From Endozoicomonas sp. NE40 (GTDB lineage: Bacteria; Pseudomonadota; Gammaproteobacteria; Pseudomonadales; Endozoicomonadaceae), in contig NZ_JBEWTB010000002.1 in assembly GCF_040549045.1 (NCBI RefSeq), positions 62,001 through 126,000 on the forward strand: 64,000 nt of DNA. Direction: 5' to 3'. The position numbers were made by a program, and so were the translations under genes. The notes below the pieces were generated by a model, which did not search any database, was not told the DNA's origin, and saw nothing but the letters and a program-made list of their open reading frames with translations. Each line of letters opens with the position of its first letter. The first letter of the stretch is position 1. Positions 29,887 to 38,664 of the stretch are shown here, piece by piece.

Positions 29887-31437
29887 CTATTGGTTAAAAT
29901 GTCTTTTTAGATATTGAATGGCTAAATAGCTATTAATATTAGCCTTACCTAAAGCTTTCATTTTCAACCTATAAATGAAAAATTCAAGCTTACTTGATGA
30001 AATACCTAAATTATCATCTTGGTTATAGATTGATTTTAGTTTATTTATAATTTTATAAATCTTATTATATTCAATGTTATTACCCGTAATTGCAGGCAAT
30101 TTACTACTCATTTTATTCGCAATATAATTATCGTATTTTTTATAAAAGGATCTTCTAAATCTTTTTTCAGTATCAATCTTGGACCAAATGTTTACTATTT
30201 TTTTGTCCCAGAGCGGCAATCTCCATTGATAACCAAACCACTCATAGACCCTGGTTGAATTTATTATGAATTTAGCCTGCCTCTCTTTCCAATTCCATCG
30301 TTCAAATTCATCCACAGCTTCATCTCTGGTAAATTTATTTTTATTTGTAAGTAATGAATTTAATCTGGATGAAAAATTCATCGACAAGTACTTTTCACTT
30401 CTCCTTATCAATCCATAGTGCGTTTTGTATATACATTGTACTATTTCATTTCTTGTTAGAGTTTCTTTGTGGAATAAAAATTTTGGTATATGACCACCTG
30501 CTATAAAATCACCTGTATGGCCAGGTATAAATACTGCATCGTCTGGTACTAATTTGTTTGCTTTTAAATATTGAACTGCTGGCCAATCTTGCAAAAGAGC
30601 AACAGACGTTAGATTACTAGCATTTCTTTCATAATTTCTAAAGTTTTTTGACTCATAACAATGATCCCACATAACTTTAGTATATGGCACAAAGAACCAC
30701 TCATAACCAAGTGCATCTGCCGTCAATTTAGAAATTTTTGATTCTTTGTTATCTGAAGCACCATACGTAAAACATATAACTTTTTCATAACCCAAACGTT
30801 TTAACATAACCACAATCAAGCGCGAATCATATCCGCCACTTAGCGGAACAACTACAGTTTTATCATTTAGAGACTTAATCAATTTACTAAATACGCTTTG
30901 ATAAACAGAATCCATTCTCTCTAATAGTTTTATTTCTGTTTCGCAGTAAAAGTCTCTATGAATATTTAGTATATCCTTTTTTTGTTTATCTAATTCCCCT
31001 GTATTACTAAATTCCAAAATTTCCGCGGCTTGAAGTTGTTTGATATTTTTTATAAGTGTATGAGAGCCTGTAACATAACCTGTCTGACTGAACTCTAAAA
31101 CTGACGTTTTATCTATCTCTTCGGCCATCAGCTTACTTCTTAGAAAATTAGCATCATCAGATACTAATAAACCAGATGATTCTTCAGCATAAAATAAAGG
31201 AAACGATCTAGTTTGATCCGAAATAACAAGAGTTTTACTTTCAGATTCTACAACACAAGAGTAACAACCATTCAAATTCTTATTAATTTCTTCTATATTT
31301 TCTATTGAATGAACATATTCACAAAACTCTTTTCCTGTAAGATAGGAATCATCTTCCAGCCATGCATACCCTTTAACACTAACACCTTTTGATTTATGCC
31401 ATTTAAAGCCTTGATTATTTCTTAGATAGACATTCAT
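29887..31437 (-). CDS. Asparagine-synthase-like amidotransferase
   Basis: A 516-residue protein with a C-terminal asparagine synthase domain. The ATP pyrophosphatase loop is VVVPLSGGYDSRLIVVMLKRL (near residue 200), followed by CFTYGASDNKESKISK and GYEWFFVPY. The N-terminal part looks like the class II glutaminase fold, but the mature protein does not start with Met-Cys (it begins MNVYLRNNQG), so glutamine hydrolysis by the usual Cys2 is not expected. In O-antigen clusters such proteins amidate sugar carboxylates, such as the uronamides in this pathway. AT-rich. Confidence 0.8.
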   Translation of the reverse strand: MNVYLRNNQGFKWHKSKGVSVKGYAWLEDDSYLTGKEFCEYVHSIENIEEINKNLNGCYSCVVESESKTLVISDQTRSFPLFYAEESSGLLVSDDANFLRSKLMAEEIDKTSVLEFSQTGYVTGSHTLIKNIKQLQAAEILEFSNTGELDKQKKDILNIHRDFYCETEIKLLERMDSVYQSVFSKLIKSLNDKTVVVPLSGGYDSRLIVVMLKRLGYEKVICFTYGASDNKESKISKLTADALGYEWFFVPYTKVMWDHCYESKNFRNYERNASNLTSVALLQDWPAVQYLKANKLVPDDAVFIPGHTGDFIAGGHIPKFLFHKETLTRNEIVQCIYKTHYGLIRRSEKYLSMNFSSRLNSLLTNKNKFTRDEAVDEFERWNWKERQAKFIINSTRVYEWFGYQWRLPLWDKKIVNIWSKIDTEKRFRRSFYKKYDNYIANKMSSKLPAITGNNIEYNKIYKIINKLKSIYNQDDNLGISSSKLEFFIYRLKMKALGKANINSYLAIQYLKRHFNQ

Positions 31438-31438
31438 A

Positions 31439-32764
31439 TTAATTAAAAAACAGCCTGTATATTATAAACTGAGTCATATATATGGGCAGAATTATACCCA
31501 TTGTACTAATAATTTTTAATTTACTCACTCCAGATAAAATCAATATAATATAACTCTGAGCAACCCATAATAGCATTCCAGTTAAAGCAAAACTTAAAAC
31601 AACATGATCAATAGGCCAACCACTCACACTGGGTATAACGATTGATAATGCTCTAGCAATGAAAAAAATAACATTAACAGCAAGGCCATACTTTTGCTTC
31701 TCTAATATTGTATAAAGATTAGAAATTGGTGAAGCAGAAAAAACAAATAATAGCCATACTGATAGATATCTAGCGAATTCACCTGATTTTTGCCAATCTC
31801 CTCCAAAAGCCATACTAAAAATCGATTCTCCATAAAATGTTATTATTGACATACAGGCAGCACCTGTTATCAGCAATTTCAAGTATGTGTTTATGATCAG
31901 GTTAGAAAATAGCAATTTATCATTTTTTAATCTTGCTGCTTTCTGAAAAAAAACTTGCGCTACTGCAGCTCCCATTACTGAGATTGGTAAATTCAAAACT
32001 CTATGAGCTAGAGCGTATTGTCCAACCAATATCGAATTAAAATACAGTGACAATAACAAAACAGGAAGTTGAACAGAAAGGGTATTTAATAAAGCTGACC
32101 AGACATCATATTTTGGAAAACTCTTATATCGAACAGCTACATCTTTCATACCAATTATTGAAGATGGCCTACTGAGCTTCGCTCTATACAAAAGTACAAC
32201 AACTATAGCTAGTTGACTCAAAATAACTGATGCAATCAAGCCATACTCTATATCATATATTCCGAAACTTAATGCGACTACAGCATTTGTAATAGCTTGA
32301 ACAAATCGCCCTTTCGCCATTATTTTATAATTTTTTTTCCTGTTATGGTAATTGCTCAGTGCTTGCCAAAAACCTATTAACAAAATGCTTACAGGTAAAT
32401 AATAAAGCCAATAAAACAATATTGGCTTAGAAATAAAGCCTGTTATTATATCTTTGAATACTATTAGAAGTACACAAACCATCAAGGCAAGAATAATAGA
32501 AATAAAACAAGACAACCAGAATAAATCATTTGCTTTTATTTTACTTTCAGGCAGCATAATAGCAAGTTCATAACGCCCGTTTGCTACAACTCCAAAAACC
32601 AACGTTATAGACATGTATAATGCCCACATTCCAAACTGCTCTGGAGAGTAGAGTCTGGTTAATAATGGGCTTATTAGAACCGGAATAGCTTGAGCTGCAA
32701 CAGTACCACCCATAAGAGTGAGTACATTTTTCATAAAGTCATTATTTGAATTCACTATTCTCAT
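31439..32764 (-). CDS. wzx: Wzx-type O-antigen flippase
   Basis: A 441-residue inner-membrane protein with about 12 hydrophobic helices, of the MATE-like/polysaccharide transporter superfamily. The N terminus shows LMGGTVAAQAIPVLISPLLTRLYSPEQFGMWALYMS, typical of Wzx. It should move the undecaprenyl-linked repeat unit across the inner membrane for Wzy-type assembly. It is adjacent to the amidotransferase gene. No protein in the window has the look of a Wzy polymerase, so polymerisation may be encoded elsewhere. Confidence 0.88.
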   Translation of the reverse strand: MRIVNSNNDFMKNVLTLMGGTVAAQAIPVLISPLLTRLYSPEQFGMWALYMSITLVFGVVANGRYELAIMLPESKIKANDLFWLSCFISIILALMVCVLLIVFKDIITGFISKPILFYWLYYLPVSILLIGFWQALSNYHNRKKNYKIMAKGRFVQAITNAVVALSFGIYDIEYGLIASVILSQLAIVVVLLYRAKLSRPSSIIGMKDVAVRYKSFPKYDVWSALLNTLSVQLPVLLLSLYFNSILVGQYALAHRVLNLPISVMGAAVAQVFFQKAARLKNDKLLFSNLIINTYLKLLITGAACMSIITFYGESIFSMAFGGDWQKSGEFARYLSVWLLFVFSASPISNLYTILEKQKYGLAVNVIFFIARALSIVIPSVSGWPIDHVVLSFALTGMLLWVAQSYIILILSGVSKLKIISTMGIILPIYMTQFIIYRLFFN

Positions 32765-32790
32765 TTCATAACTGCTTTTTATACTATTTT

Positions 32791-33889
32791 TTAAGATAAA
32801 ATATAGCTTTGTAACTCATTTATTTTTCTTGTAATGCTTTTTTGAGTATTAATTGTTAGTACTGGTGAAAAAGGTAAGCTTATTACTCTTCCTGAAAGGT
32901 ATTCACTAACATTAAATCTTTCTGAGGAAGAAACAGCAGGCTGCAAATGCAAAGGCAACGGATAATGCACCGCCGTAGGCACGCCCACCTCTTTAAGCCT
33001 ACTCTGCAAACCATCCCTATCATCCACCTGAATAGTATACTGAGCAAACACACTGCTATTATGCGATTCAATAAAAGGCGTAACCACTTCAGGCACAGTC
33101 GATAAAAGGCGACTGTAACTCTCGCCAATCTCAGCCCTTTTCTTTACCTCATCATCAAACACTTCCAGCTTAGCCAACAGAACTGCAGCCTGAATCGTAT
33201 CCAGACGACTGTTCACCCCTACCCGAATATGGTGATACCGGCGATCCTGACCATGTCGTGCAATTTGACGAAGTACAACTGCCAACTCGTCATCATTGGT
33301 AAACATTGCCCCCCCATCGCCGTAACAACCTAAAGGCTTGGATGGGAAAAAGCTGGTACATCCAATGGTGGTTAAGCTGCAGGAGCGCTTGCCTTTATAA
33401 GTTGCACCAAAGCTCTGGGCACCATCCTCAATCACAGGGATATTGTGCCTTTGGGCAATCTCGTTGATAGCATCATAGTCAGCACATTGTCCATACAATG
33501 AAAACAGGAATAATCGCTTTGGTCCGATCTGTTATGGCTTGTTCCAGAAGTGTAGGGTCAAGATTATAGGTTCTGGGATCAACATCCACATACACCAGCT
33601 TTGCGCCCAGCAATGCAGCGGTTTCAGCGGTTGCAATGTAGGAAAAGGCCGGGGTGATCACCTCATCTCCTGGTTCAATGCCACACGCCATCAATGCAAT
33701 CTGCAAAGCGTCTGTGCCGTTGCCACAGGAAATACAGTGTTTTACCCCTACGTAATCCGCCAGTCGTTCTTCCAGTTCGTTCACTTCCGGACCCAGAATA
33801 TACTTTCCGTGTTCCAGCACGGCTTTTATACGACGGTTTACGTCGTCTTCAATGCGTCGGTATTGGGATTTGAGGTCAATAAATTGCAT
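32791..33889 (-). pseudogene. wbpE: WbpE-like UDP-sugar 3-aminotransferase, frameshifted
   Basis: One DegT-family aminotransferase read in two frames. The N-terminal part from ATG 33889 (MQFIDLKSQYRRIEDDV) runs to AIIPVFIVWTMC. An extra T near 33499 (GTTTTCATTG for GTTTCATTG) shifts the frame, and the remainder continues as SLYGQCADYDAINEIA to 32791. Restored length is 365, close to WbpE (359). PLP motifs are ISCGNGTDAL, VIEDGAQSFGATYKGKRS and TSFFPSKPLGCYGDGGA. In the wbp pathway it turns the 3-keto sugar into UDP-GlcNAc(3NH2)A. Possibly a sequencing error. The last 50 codons are much more AT-rich. Confidence 0.87.
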
Positions 33890-33947
33890 ATTGTTTCTAT
33901 TCGTTCTATATCTTGCTGTACAGATAATGCTACGGAGGCAGAACACC

Positions 33948-34382
33948 ATGGCCGAAGCACTCTACAAAACGGATTTCTATAGCTGGACACAGCAGCAGGC
34001 CGGTTTAATTCGACAAGGACGACTGGGAGAACTCGACTTGGATAATATCCTTGAGGAAATCGAAAGCATGGGCAGAAGTGAACGCCGCCAGCTAGGCCAC
34101 CGGCTTGATGTTCTGCTTATGCACTTGTTGAAATGGGTATACCAGCCTGAACAGAGGAGCAACAGCTGGAAAGGCTCTGTTATGGAACAACGTTACCGCA
34201 TCAACCGGCTTTTAAAGGCAAATCCGGGCTTAAAACCCGAAATCACCGAGATTATGTCAGAGGCTTATGATGCGGCACGTATAACAGCTTTTAAAGAGAC
34301 GGGCTTGCCAGAAAACACGTTTCCTGAAGATTGCCCGTGGTTTTTTAAGCAAGTCATGGATAATGAATTCTGGCCTGAATAA
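33948..34382 (+). CDS. DUF29 family protein
   Basis: A 144-residue DUF29 protein, read from ATG 33948. Family features are LYKTDFYSWTQQQAGLIRQG, LDLDNILEEIESMGRSERRQLGHRL, LLMHLLKWVYQPEQRSNSW and a final FPEDCPWFFKQVMDNEFWP. The family is cytoplasmic, helical and of unknown function. It often occurs in several copies per genome. This gene sits on the opposite strand between wbpD and wbpE, and its stop codon directly abuts the wbpD stop. Codon and base use resemble the GC-richer flank, not the AT-rich core. Confidence 0.9.
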   Translation: MAEALYKTDFYSWTQQQAGLIRQGRLGELDLDNILEEIESMGRSERRQLGHRLDVLLMHLLKWVYQPEQRSNSWKGSVMEQRYRINRLLKANPGLKPEITEIMSEAYDAARITAFKETGLPENTFPEDCPWFFKQVMDNEFWPE

Positions 34383-34389
34383 TCAGGCC
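34372..34389. terminator. Hairpin shared by two abutting stop codons
   Basis: GGCCTGA and TCAGGCC form a 7-bp stem around ATAA, covering the stop of the plus-strand DUF29 gene (34380-34382) and of minus-strand wbpD (34383-34385). There is no T-run, so termination is uncertain. Confidence 0.35.
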
Positions 34390-34967
34390 TTGCGAACAGC
34401 CTTGTCCTGCAACACATAATGTTGACCGGTAGCAGGACAACAAGCCAGCCCCTTGCCCTCCAGAGGCAAGTCCAGACGTTCACCATGTTCACTCATCCAA
34501 CCAATCTGTCTGGCTGGTACACCTGCCATCAGGGCGTAATCCGGCACATCTTTCGTGATCACAGCGCCAGCGGCTACAAAAGCGTTTGAGCCAATTGTAA
34601 CGCCACAAACGATTGTCGAATTCGCCCCAAGGGTTGCTCCTTTCTGGACTAGGGTGTTTCGGTATTCATCCTTTCTGCTGACCGCTGAACGAGGATTATA
34701 CACATTGGTAAACACCATACTGGGACCACAGAACACATCATCTTCCAGAATAACGTTATCGTAAACAGAGACATTATTCTGAATTTTGACGTTGTTACCA
34801 ATACGAACCCTGTTGCCTACAAAAACATTTTGACCCAGTGAGCACCGCTCGCCAATGACAGCCTGACTACAAACATGTACCCAGTGCCAAATACGGGTTG
34901 CTTCCCCTATTTCAGCTCCAATATCAACAATCGCAGTCTCATGTACCGAGTACTCTTTCCCTGCCAT
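34383..34967 (-). CDS. wbpD: UDP-GlcNAc(3NH2)A N-acetyltransferase, WbpD-like
   Basis: A 194-residue hexapeptide-repeat acetyltransferase. ATG 34967 is chosen because GGAG precedes it and it starts just after the wbpB stop. Repeats run through most of the protein (YSVHETAIVDIGAEIGEATRIW, CSLGQNVFVGNRVRIGNNVKI, GATLGANSTIVCGVTIGSNAF). The active-site loop contains NVYNPRSAV. WbpD/WlbB acetylates the 3-amino group of UDP-2-acetamido-3-amino-glucuronate. The C-terminal tail has a CCPATGQHYVL motif. Co-transcribed with wbpB. Confidence 0.92.
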   Translation of the reverse strand: MAGKEYSVHETAIVDIGAEIGEATRIWHWVHVCSQAVIGERCSLGQNVFVGNRVRIGNNVKIQNNVSVYDNVILEDDVFCGPSMVFTNVYNPRSAVSRKDEYRNTLVQKGATLGANSTIVCGVTIGSNAFVAAGAVITKDVPDYALMAGVPARQIGWMSEHGERLDLPLEGKGLACCPATGQHYVLQDKAVRKA

Positions 34968-34968
34968 G

Positions 34969-36018
34969 TTAATACTCCAGAGGCAATGAGACGGTTCTGC
35001 CATCCCTTGCCGAAAGGTATGCGGCAATCAGCAATTCCAGGGACTTCAGGCCTTCCCTACCATCGGTTTCAGGCTCAGCTTGACCCCGAAGTGTATCAAT
35101 TACATTTTTATAATAAAGTGGGTGACCAAAACCATAGACGGATGTGGTCTCATAGTTAGCGGTTTCGATTTCTGCATCATAAGATTTGGGCTCAGCAAAA
35201 TTCCATTCCTGGATCTCATTGACAGCAACGCCCCCTACTCTGACGGTACCATTTTCGCCAAGAATGGTAATGGAACCTTCCAGATTTTTAGGGTAGGTAC
35301 ACATGGTGACCGCCATAGAGCCCAAGGCCCCATTACGCCAGCGCACATTCATAACGCCAGTGTCTTCAACTTCAATATTACGATGGGTTGAGGTCATGCA
35401 CTGAACATCCGCAACGGGTCCAATCAGCCAGTCCATCAGGTCGACGTAATGGCTGGCCTGATTCATAAAGGCTCCGCCATCCAGCTCCCATGTGCCGCAC
35501 CATTTGGCACGATCATAGTATTCCTGAGGCCGTGTCCAGAAAACATTCAGATGAACCATGTGAATTTTTCCAAAACGGTTCTCTGTAATTGCGCGTTTTA
35601 ACAGCTGCAGTGTGGTATTACGGCGATTTTGCTTAACTATGAACAGCCGCACGCCCGCTTCATCACAAGCTTTAACCATTTTTACGCCATCAGCCCAGCG
35701 GGTTGCCATCGGTTTTTCACTGATCACATCCACGCCTGCCCGGGCAGCCATCATCGCCTGTTCAGGATGTAAACCACTGGGGGTACACAGTGCAACAGCG
35801 TCAGGTTTCTCATTACTCAGAAGGTCTTCCAGCTTTTGATAACCCGGCACCTGGTATTGGTCACTGACTTTTGCCAGAACATCTGTGTCTATATCACAGA
35901 CAGCTACCAGCTCAATATCATTGTCATGACGTTGAAAAGCTTCAATATGCTTTTGAGAAATTCGGCCACAACCCACTAAAGCAATGCGGATTTTACGCTC
36001 TGAAATCACTTCAAACAT
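34969..36018 (-). CDS. wbpB: UDP-GlcNAcA 3-dehydrogenase, WbpB-like
   Basis: A 349-residue Gfo/Idh/MocA oxidoreductase. The NAD-binding fold is RIALVGCGRISQKHIEAFQRH (residues 10-30), and the family EKP motif is VISEKPMATRW. The C-terminal beta-sheet domain follows, with GGAFMNQASHYVDLMDWLIG holding the catalytic His. WbpB/WlbA oxidises UDP-N-acetylglucosaminuronate at C3, feeding the WbpE transamination. It lies between wbpA and wbpD in the same operon, 29 bases after wbpA. Confidence 0.92.
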   Translation of the reverse strand: MFEVISERKIRIALVGCGRISQKHIEAFQRHDNDIELVAVCDIDTDVLAKVSDQYQVPGYQKLEDLLSNEKPDAVALCTPSGLHPEQAMMAARAGVDVISEKPMATRWADGVKMVKACDEAGVRLFIVKQNRRNTTLQLLKRAITENRFGKIHMVHLNVFWTRPQEYYDRAKWCGTWELDGGAFMNQASHYVDLMDWLIGPVADVQCMTSTHRNIEVEDTGVMNVRWRNGALGSMAVTMCTYPKNLEGSITILGENGTVRVGGVAVNEIQEWNFAEPKSYDAEIETANYETTSVYGFGHPLYYKNVIDTLRGQAEPETDGREGLKSLELLIAAYLSARDGRTVSLPLEY

Positions 36019-36047
36019 AACGTTCCTCTTATACGCCTTCAGACGCT

Positions 36048-37361
36048 TTATGCTTTCACAAGGTTGTCAGCAGGTTCGGAGTATTGACCACGGGTATCCA
36101 CCAGTAACTGCGCATGCTCAATAATCATCGGATAATTAAACGCATTATGGTCAGTCGCCAGTAACACACAGTCATAGTCAGCGATACGTTCAGGAGTGAG
36201 TTCAATACTGGAAAGATCAAAATAGTGTTCACGCATTTTCGGGAACGTTGGAACATGAGGATCTGAATAATCCACTAACACCCCTTTTTTCTGCAAACGC
36301 TCCATTAGCTCAACAGACGGAGACTCTCGCATATCGTCTACGTTCTTTTTATAAGCGATCCCCAGAACCAGAACCCTGCTGCCTTTCAATGCCTTCCCGC
36401 GCTGGTTAAGGGCATCACTGACTTTATCAACCACAAATCTTGGCATATAGGCATTAATTTCACCTGCAAGTTCGATAAAACGGGTATGCAGGCCATATTC
36501 ACGAGCTTTCCAGGTCAGGTAAAAAGGGTCAATGGGGATACAGTGACCACCTAACCCCGGCCCGGGATAATAAGGGGTAAATCCAAAGGGTTTGGTTGAT
36601 GCAGCATTGATCACTTCGTGAATATCAATGCCCATGCGATCTGCAACAATCTTCATTTCATTCACCAGACCAATATTCACAGCACGATGAATATTCTCCA
36701 GCAGCTTGGTCATCTCCGCCGCTGCGGTTGATGAAACAGGTACAACAGTATCAATAACTGAATCATAAAGTGCTATGCCAGCCTTTAGGCAAGTCGGTGT
36801 GTGACCACCGCAGACCTTTGGAATCGTTCTGGTTTCAAAATCAGGGTTGGCAGGATCTTCACGCTCCGGTGAATAAACAAGAAATGCATCTTCGCCTACA
36901 GTAAAATCTGCGCCTTCAAGTCTTGGCAGAAGTTCCTCTACTGTCGTGCCCGGGTAAGTGGTGCTTTCTAACGACAATATCTGCCCCTTCCGCATATAAG
37001 GCGTCAAAGCGTCTGTTGTATTCAAAACAAAGCTTAAATCCGGTTCACGGTACTTATTCAGCGGAGTTGGGACACACAAAATCAGGGCATCAGGTTTTTG
37101 TGCTTCTGAAAAATCGCTTGTTGCACGAAACTGTTTATTATGAACGGCACTGAGAATGGATTCTGATGAGATATGCTCAATGTAGCTCATACCATCATTC
37201 AATTGATCAACTTTTTCCTGGTCAATATCAATACCCAGTACCTTATAGCCTTCCTCGACATACCGGAGCATCAGAGGCAGCCCCACGTATCCTAAACCAA
37301 TGATACCCACCAGCGCATCACGTTTTTTGAATTTTTCAATTAATTCTTTTTCATAGCTCAT
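36048..37361 (-). CDS. wbpA: UDP-GlcNAc 6-dehydrogenase, WbpA-like
   Basis: A 437-residue nucleotide sugar dehydrogenase of the UDP-glucose/GDP-mannose dehydrogenase superfamily. The NAD motif is GIIGLGYVGLPLMLRYVEEG (residues 19-38). The central domain has LLENIHRAVNIGLVNEM. The catalytic Cys is in GPGLGGHCIPIDPFYL, and the C-terminal UDP-binding domain has LGIAYKKNVDDMRESPS. It oxidises UDP-GlcNAc at C6 to the uronic acid, the entry step of the wbpA-B-E-D route to di-N-acetylated uronic acid sugars. It is the first gene of the polysaccharide operon, behind the ops element. Confidence 0.93.
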   Translation of the reverse strand: MSYEKELIEKFKKRDALVGIIGLGYVGLPLMLRYVEEGYKVLGIDIDQEKVDQLNDGMSYIEHISSESILSAVHNKQFRATSDFSEAQKPDALILCVPTPLNKYREPDLSFVLNTTDALTPYMRKGQILSLESTTYPGTTVEELLPRLEGADFTVGEDAFLVYSPEREDPANPDFETRTIPKVCGGHTPTCLKAGIALYDSVIDTVVPVSSTAAAEMTKLLENIHRAVNIGLVNEMKIVADRMGIDIHEVINAASTKPFGFTPYYPGPGLGGHCIPIDPFYLTWKAREYGLHTRFIELAGEINAYMPRFVVDKVSDALNQRGKALKGSRVLVLGIAYKKNVDDMRESPSVELMERLQKKGVLVDYSDPHVPTFPKMREHYFDLSSIELTPERIADYDCVLLATDHNAFNYPMIIEHAQLLVDTRGQYSEPADNLVKA

Positions 37362-37399
37362 ATTTTCGCTCCGTGCGGGGCAATCTACAAACGGCTAAA

Positions 37400-37411
37400 C
37401 ACGCTACCGCC
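37400..37411 (-). promoter_or_regulatory. ops element (RfaH recruitment)
   Basis: The minus strand reads GGCGGTAGCGTG (with one more G before it), identical to the core of the ops/JUMPstart element. RfaH binds ops in the paused transcription complex and stops early termination in long LPS and capsule operons. It lies 39 bases before the wbpA start and downstream of the candidate promoter, as expected. Confidence 0.8.
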
Positions 37412-37619
37412 CGTCGAATCATGCATTTCTCGAAACTGCGGCGGGAAAGTCCGGATTTGGATAAACCTGCACAAATCAGAGACAACAGCCCCCCTCTGCA
37501 CAGGCTACAAGCAACAATGTTCAACCTTGCCATCTACTTTGGCTTTTCATTCCACTACAAAAATTTTTTGTGCGTAGATGGGATAAAAAAATCTAAAAGA
37601 CAAGGAACAAATCGCAAGC

Positions 37620-37647
37620 ATTCTAGCCGCTTACACCAAACTTACAA
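37620..37647 (-). promoter_or_regulatory. Candidate sigma70 promoter of the wbp operon
   Basis: On the minus strand TTGTAA (37642-37647) and TAGAAT (37620-37625) are separated by 16 bases. Transcription would start near 37613 and cross the ops element before wbpA. Identified by eye only. Confidence 0.45.
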
Positions 37648-37713
37648 TACGTATTAAAGGCACGCTCATTTTACAGTGAAGGGGAAAAATCATACATAAA
37701 AACAACAAACATA

Positions 37714-38664
37714 TCACCCGCGCCCAGGCATCCGGTTATCCTCCGCCAACCGCCGAACATCAATGATACGACCGGTATCAAACTCACGCCGTACCCTCTC
37801 CGTCTCAACAGCTTCTTCCTCATCACCAGAATCAGCCACCAGACTCATGGCATCAAAGTCGACTCCGGTCAGACGAAACTCACTGTCTGCTGTCATCACA
37901 ACAATCTCTACACGACGATTGATCGGGTTATAGGGGTTTTCCTTATCGACCAGCGCACGATCTGCCATCGCTGCTACCTGAACAATTCGCTCTTCAGGAA
38001 AACCACCATGGATTAATGTCTGTCTTGCTTCATTGGCTCTATAAGACGACAAATACCAGTTATCCATATCACGCTGATCCGTGAAACCAACACCATCGGA
38101 GTGTCCGGTAATAGACAACGCCCGTCCGGTCTCAGCAAGGTAAGGCGCCAGCCCGAGTAACATATCTTCGAAGAAAGGCATCAGGTGCTTACTGCCCTGA
38201 TCAAACATCGCCTTTTCTTCAGACTCTGAAATATAAATCTTGATACCCTGAGGAATAAACTCAAGATTCAGATTTCCCTGATAGTCTCCCTGCGCACCGG
38301 TCAAACCTGCCTCTTCAAGGTCTTCCATCAATCCCCAGAGTGGCGAACTGGCTGGCATGGAAGAGTTACTCAAACCCTGCTGAGGCTGCCCGTGAATCAC
38401 AGAGGCAATAGGCGGGTATGGAAAGCCCATATCAATCAGGCTGGCATGACCTCCCTCTTCAAACACACTGTCCGGGTCAGAAAAGTACCGCCCAATCACC
38501 GCTTTTTCCGAAGGTGTTGCAGTGCTTACGACCCACAGAACAAGAAACACCGCCATCATTGACAATGTAAAATCAGCAAAGGCTATTTTCCAGGCGTTGT
38601 TCCCATGCCTGCCTCTGGAACGCCTACCCCTGCGACGAACAACAATAATCTGTTCAGCACTCAT
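37714..38664 (-). CDS. motB: Flagellar motor stator protein MotB (LafU-like)
   Basis: A 316-residue stator subunit. A short basic N terminus precedes one transmembrane helix, NAWKIAFADFTLSMMAVFLVLWVV, with the ion-binding Asp at residue 31. A plug-like segment follows. The C-terminal OmpA-like peptidoglycan-binding domain carries LSITGHSDGVGFTDQRDMDNWYLSSYRA and NRRVEIVVM. It anchors the motor in the cell wall and passes ions with MotA. It is the last gene of the flagellar block, as lafU is in lateral systems, and overlaps motA by four bases. Confidence 0.93.
   Translation of the reverse strand: MSAEQIIVVRRRGRRSRGRHGNNAWKIAFADFTLSMMAVFLVLWVVSTATPSEKAVIGRYFSDPDSVFEEGGHASLIDMGFPYPPIASVIHGQPQQGLSNSSMPASSPLWGLMEDLEEAGLTGAQGDYQGNLNLEFIPQGIKIYISESEEKAMFDQGSKHLMPFFEDMLLGLAPYLAETGRALSITGHSDGVGFTDQRDMDNWYLSSYRANEARQTLIHGGFPEERIVQVAAMADRALVDKENPYNPINRRVEIVVMTADSEFRLTGVDFDAMSLVADSGDEEEAVETERVRREFDTGRIIDVRRLAEDNRMPGRG

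Larger units (their letters stand above)
37362..37713 (-). promoter_or_regulatory. wbpA leader: promoter and long untranslated region
   Basis: A 352-base stretch between motB and wbpA without a convincing gene. It holds a sigma70-like promoter (37620-37647) and an ops element (37400-37411). Together they define a leader of about 250 bases, a layout normal for RfaH-controlled polysaccharide operons. Short open frames on both strands look like chance. Confidence 0.6.

Noticed and set aside
37351..37657. Short open frames in the wbpA leader on both strands
   Set aside because: They overlap the ops element and candidate promoter and have no ribosome sites or family features.
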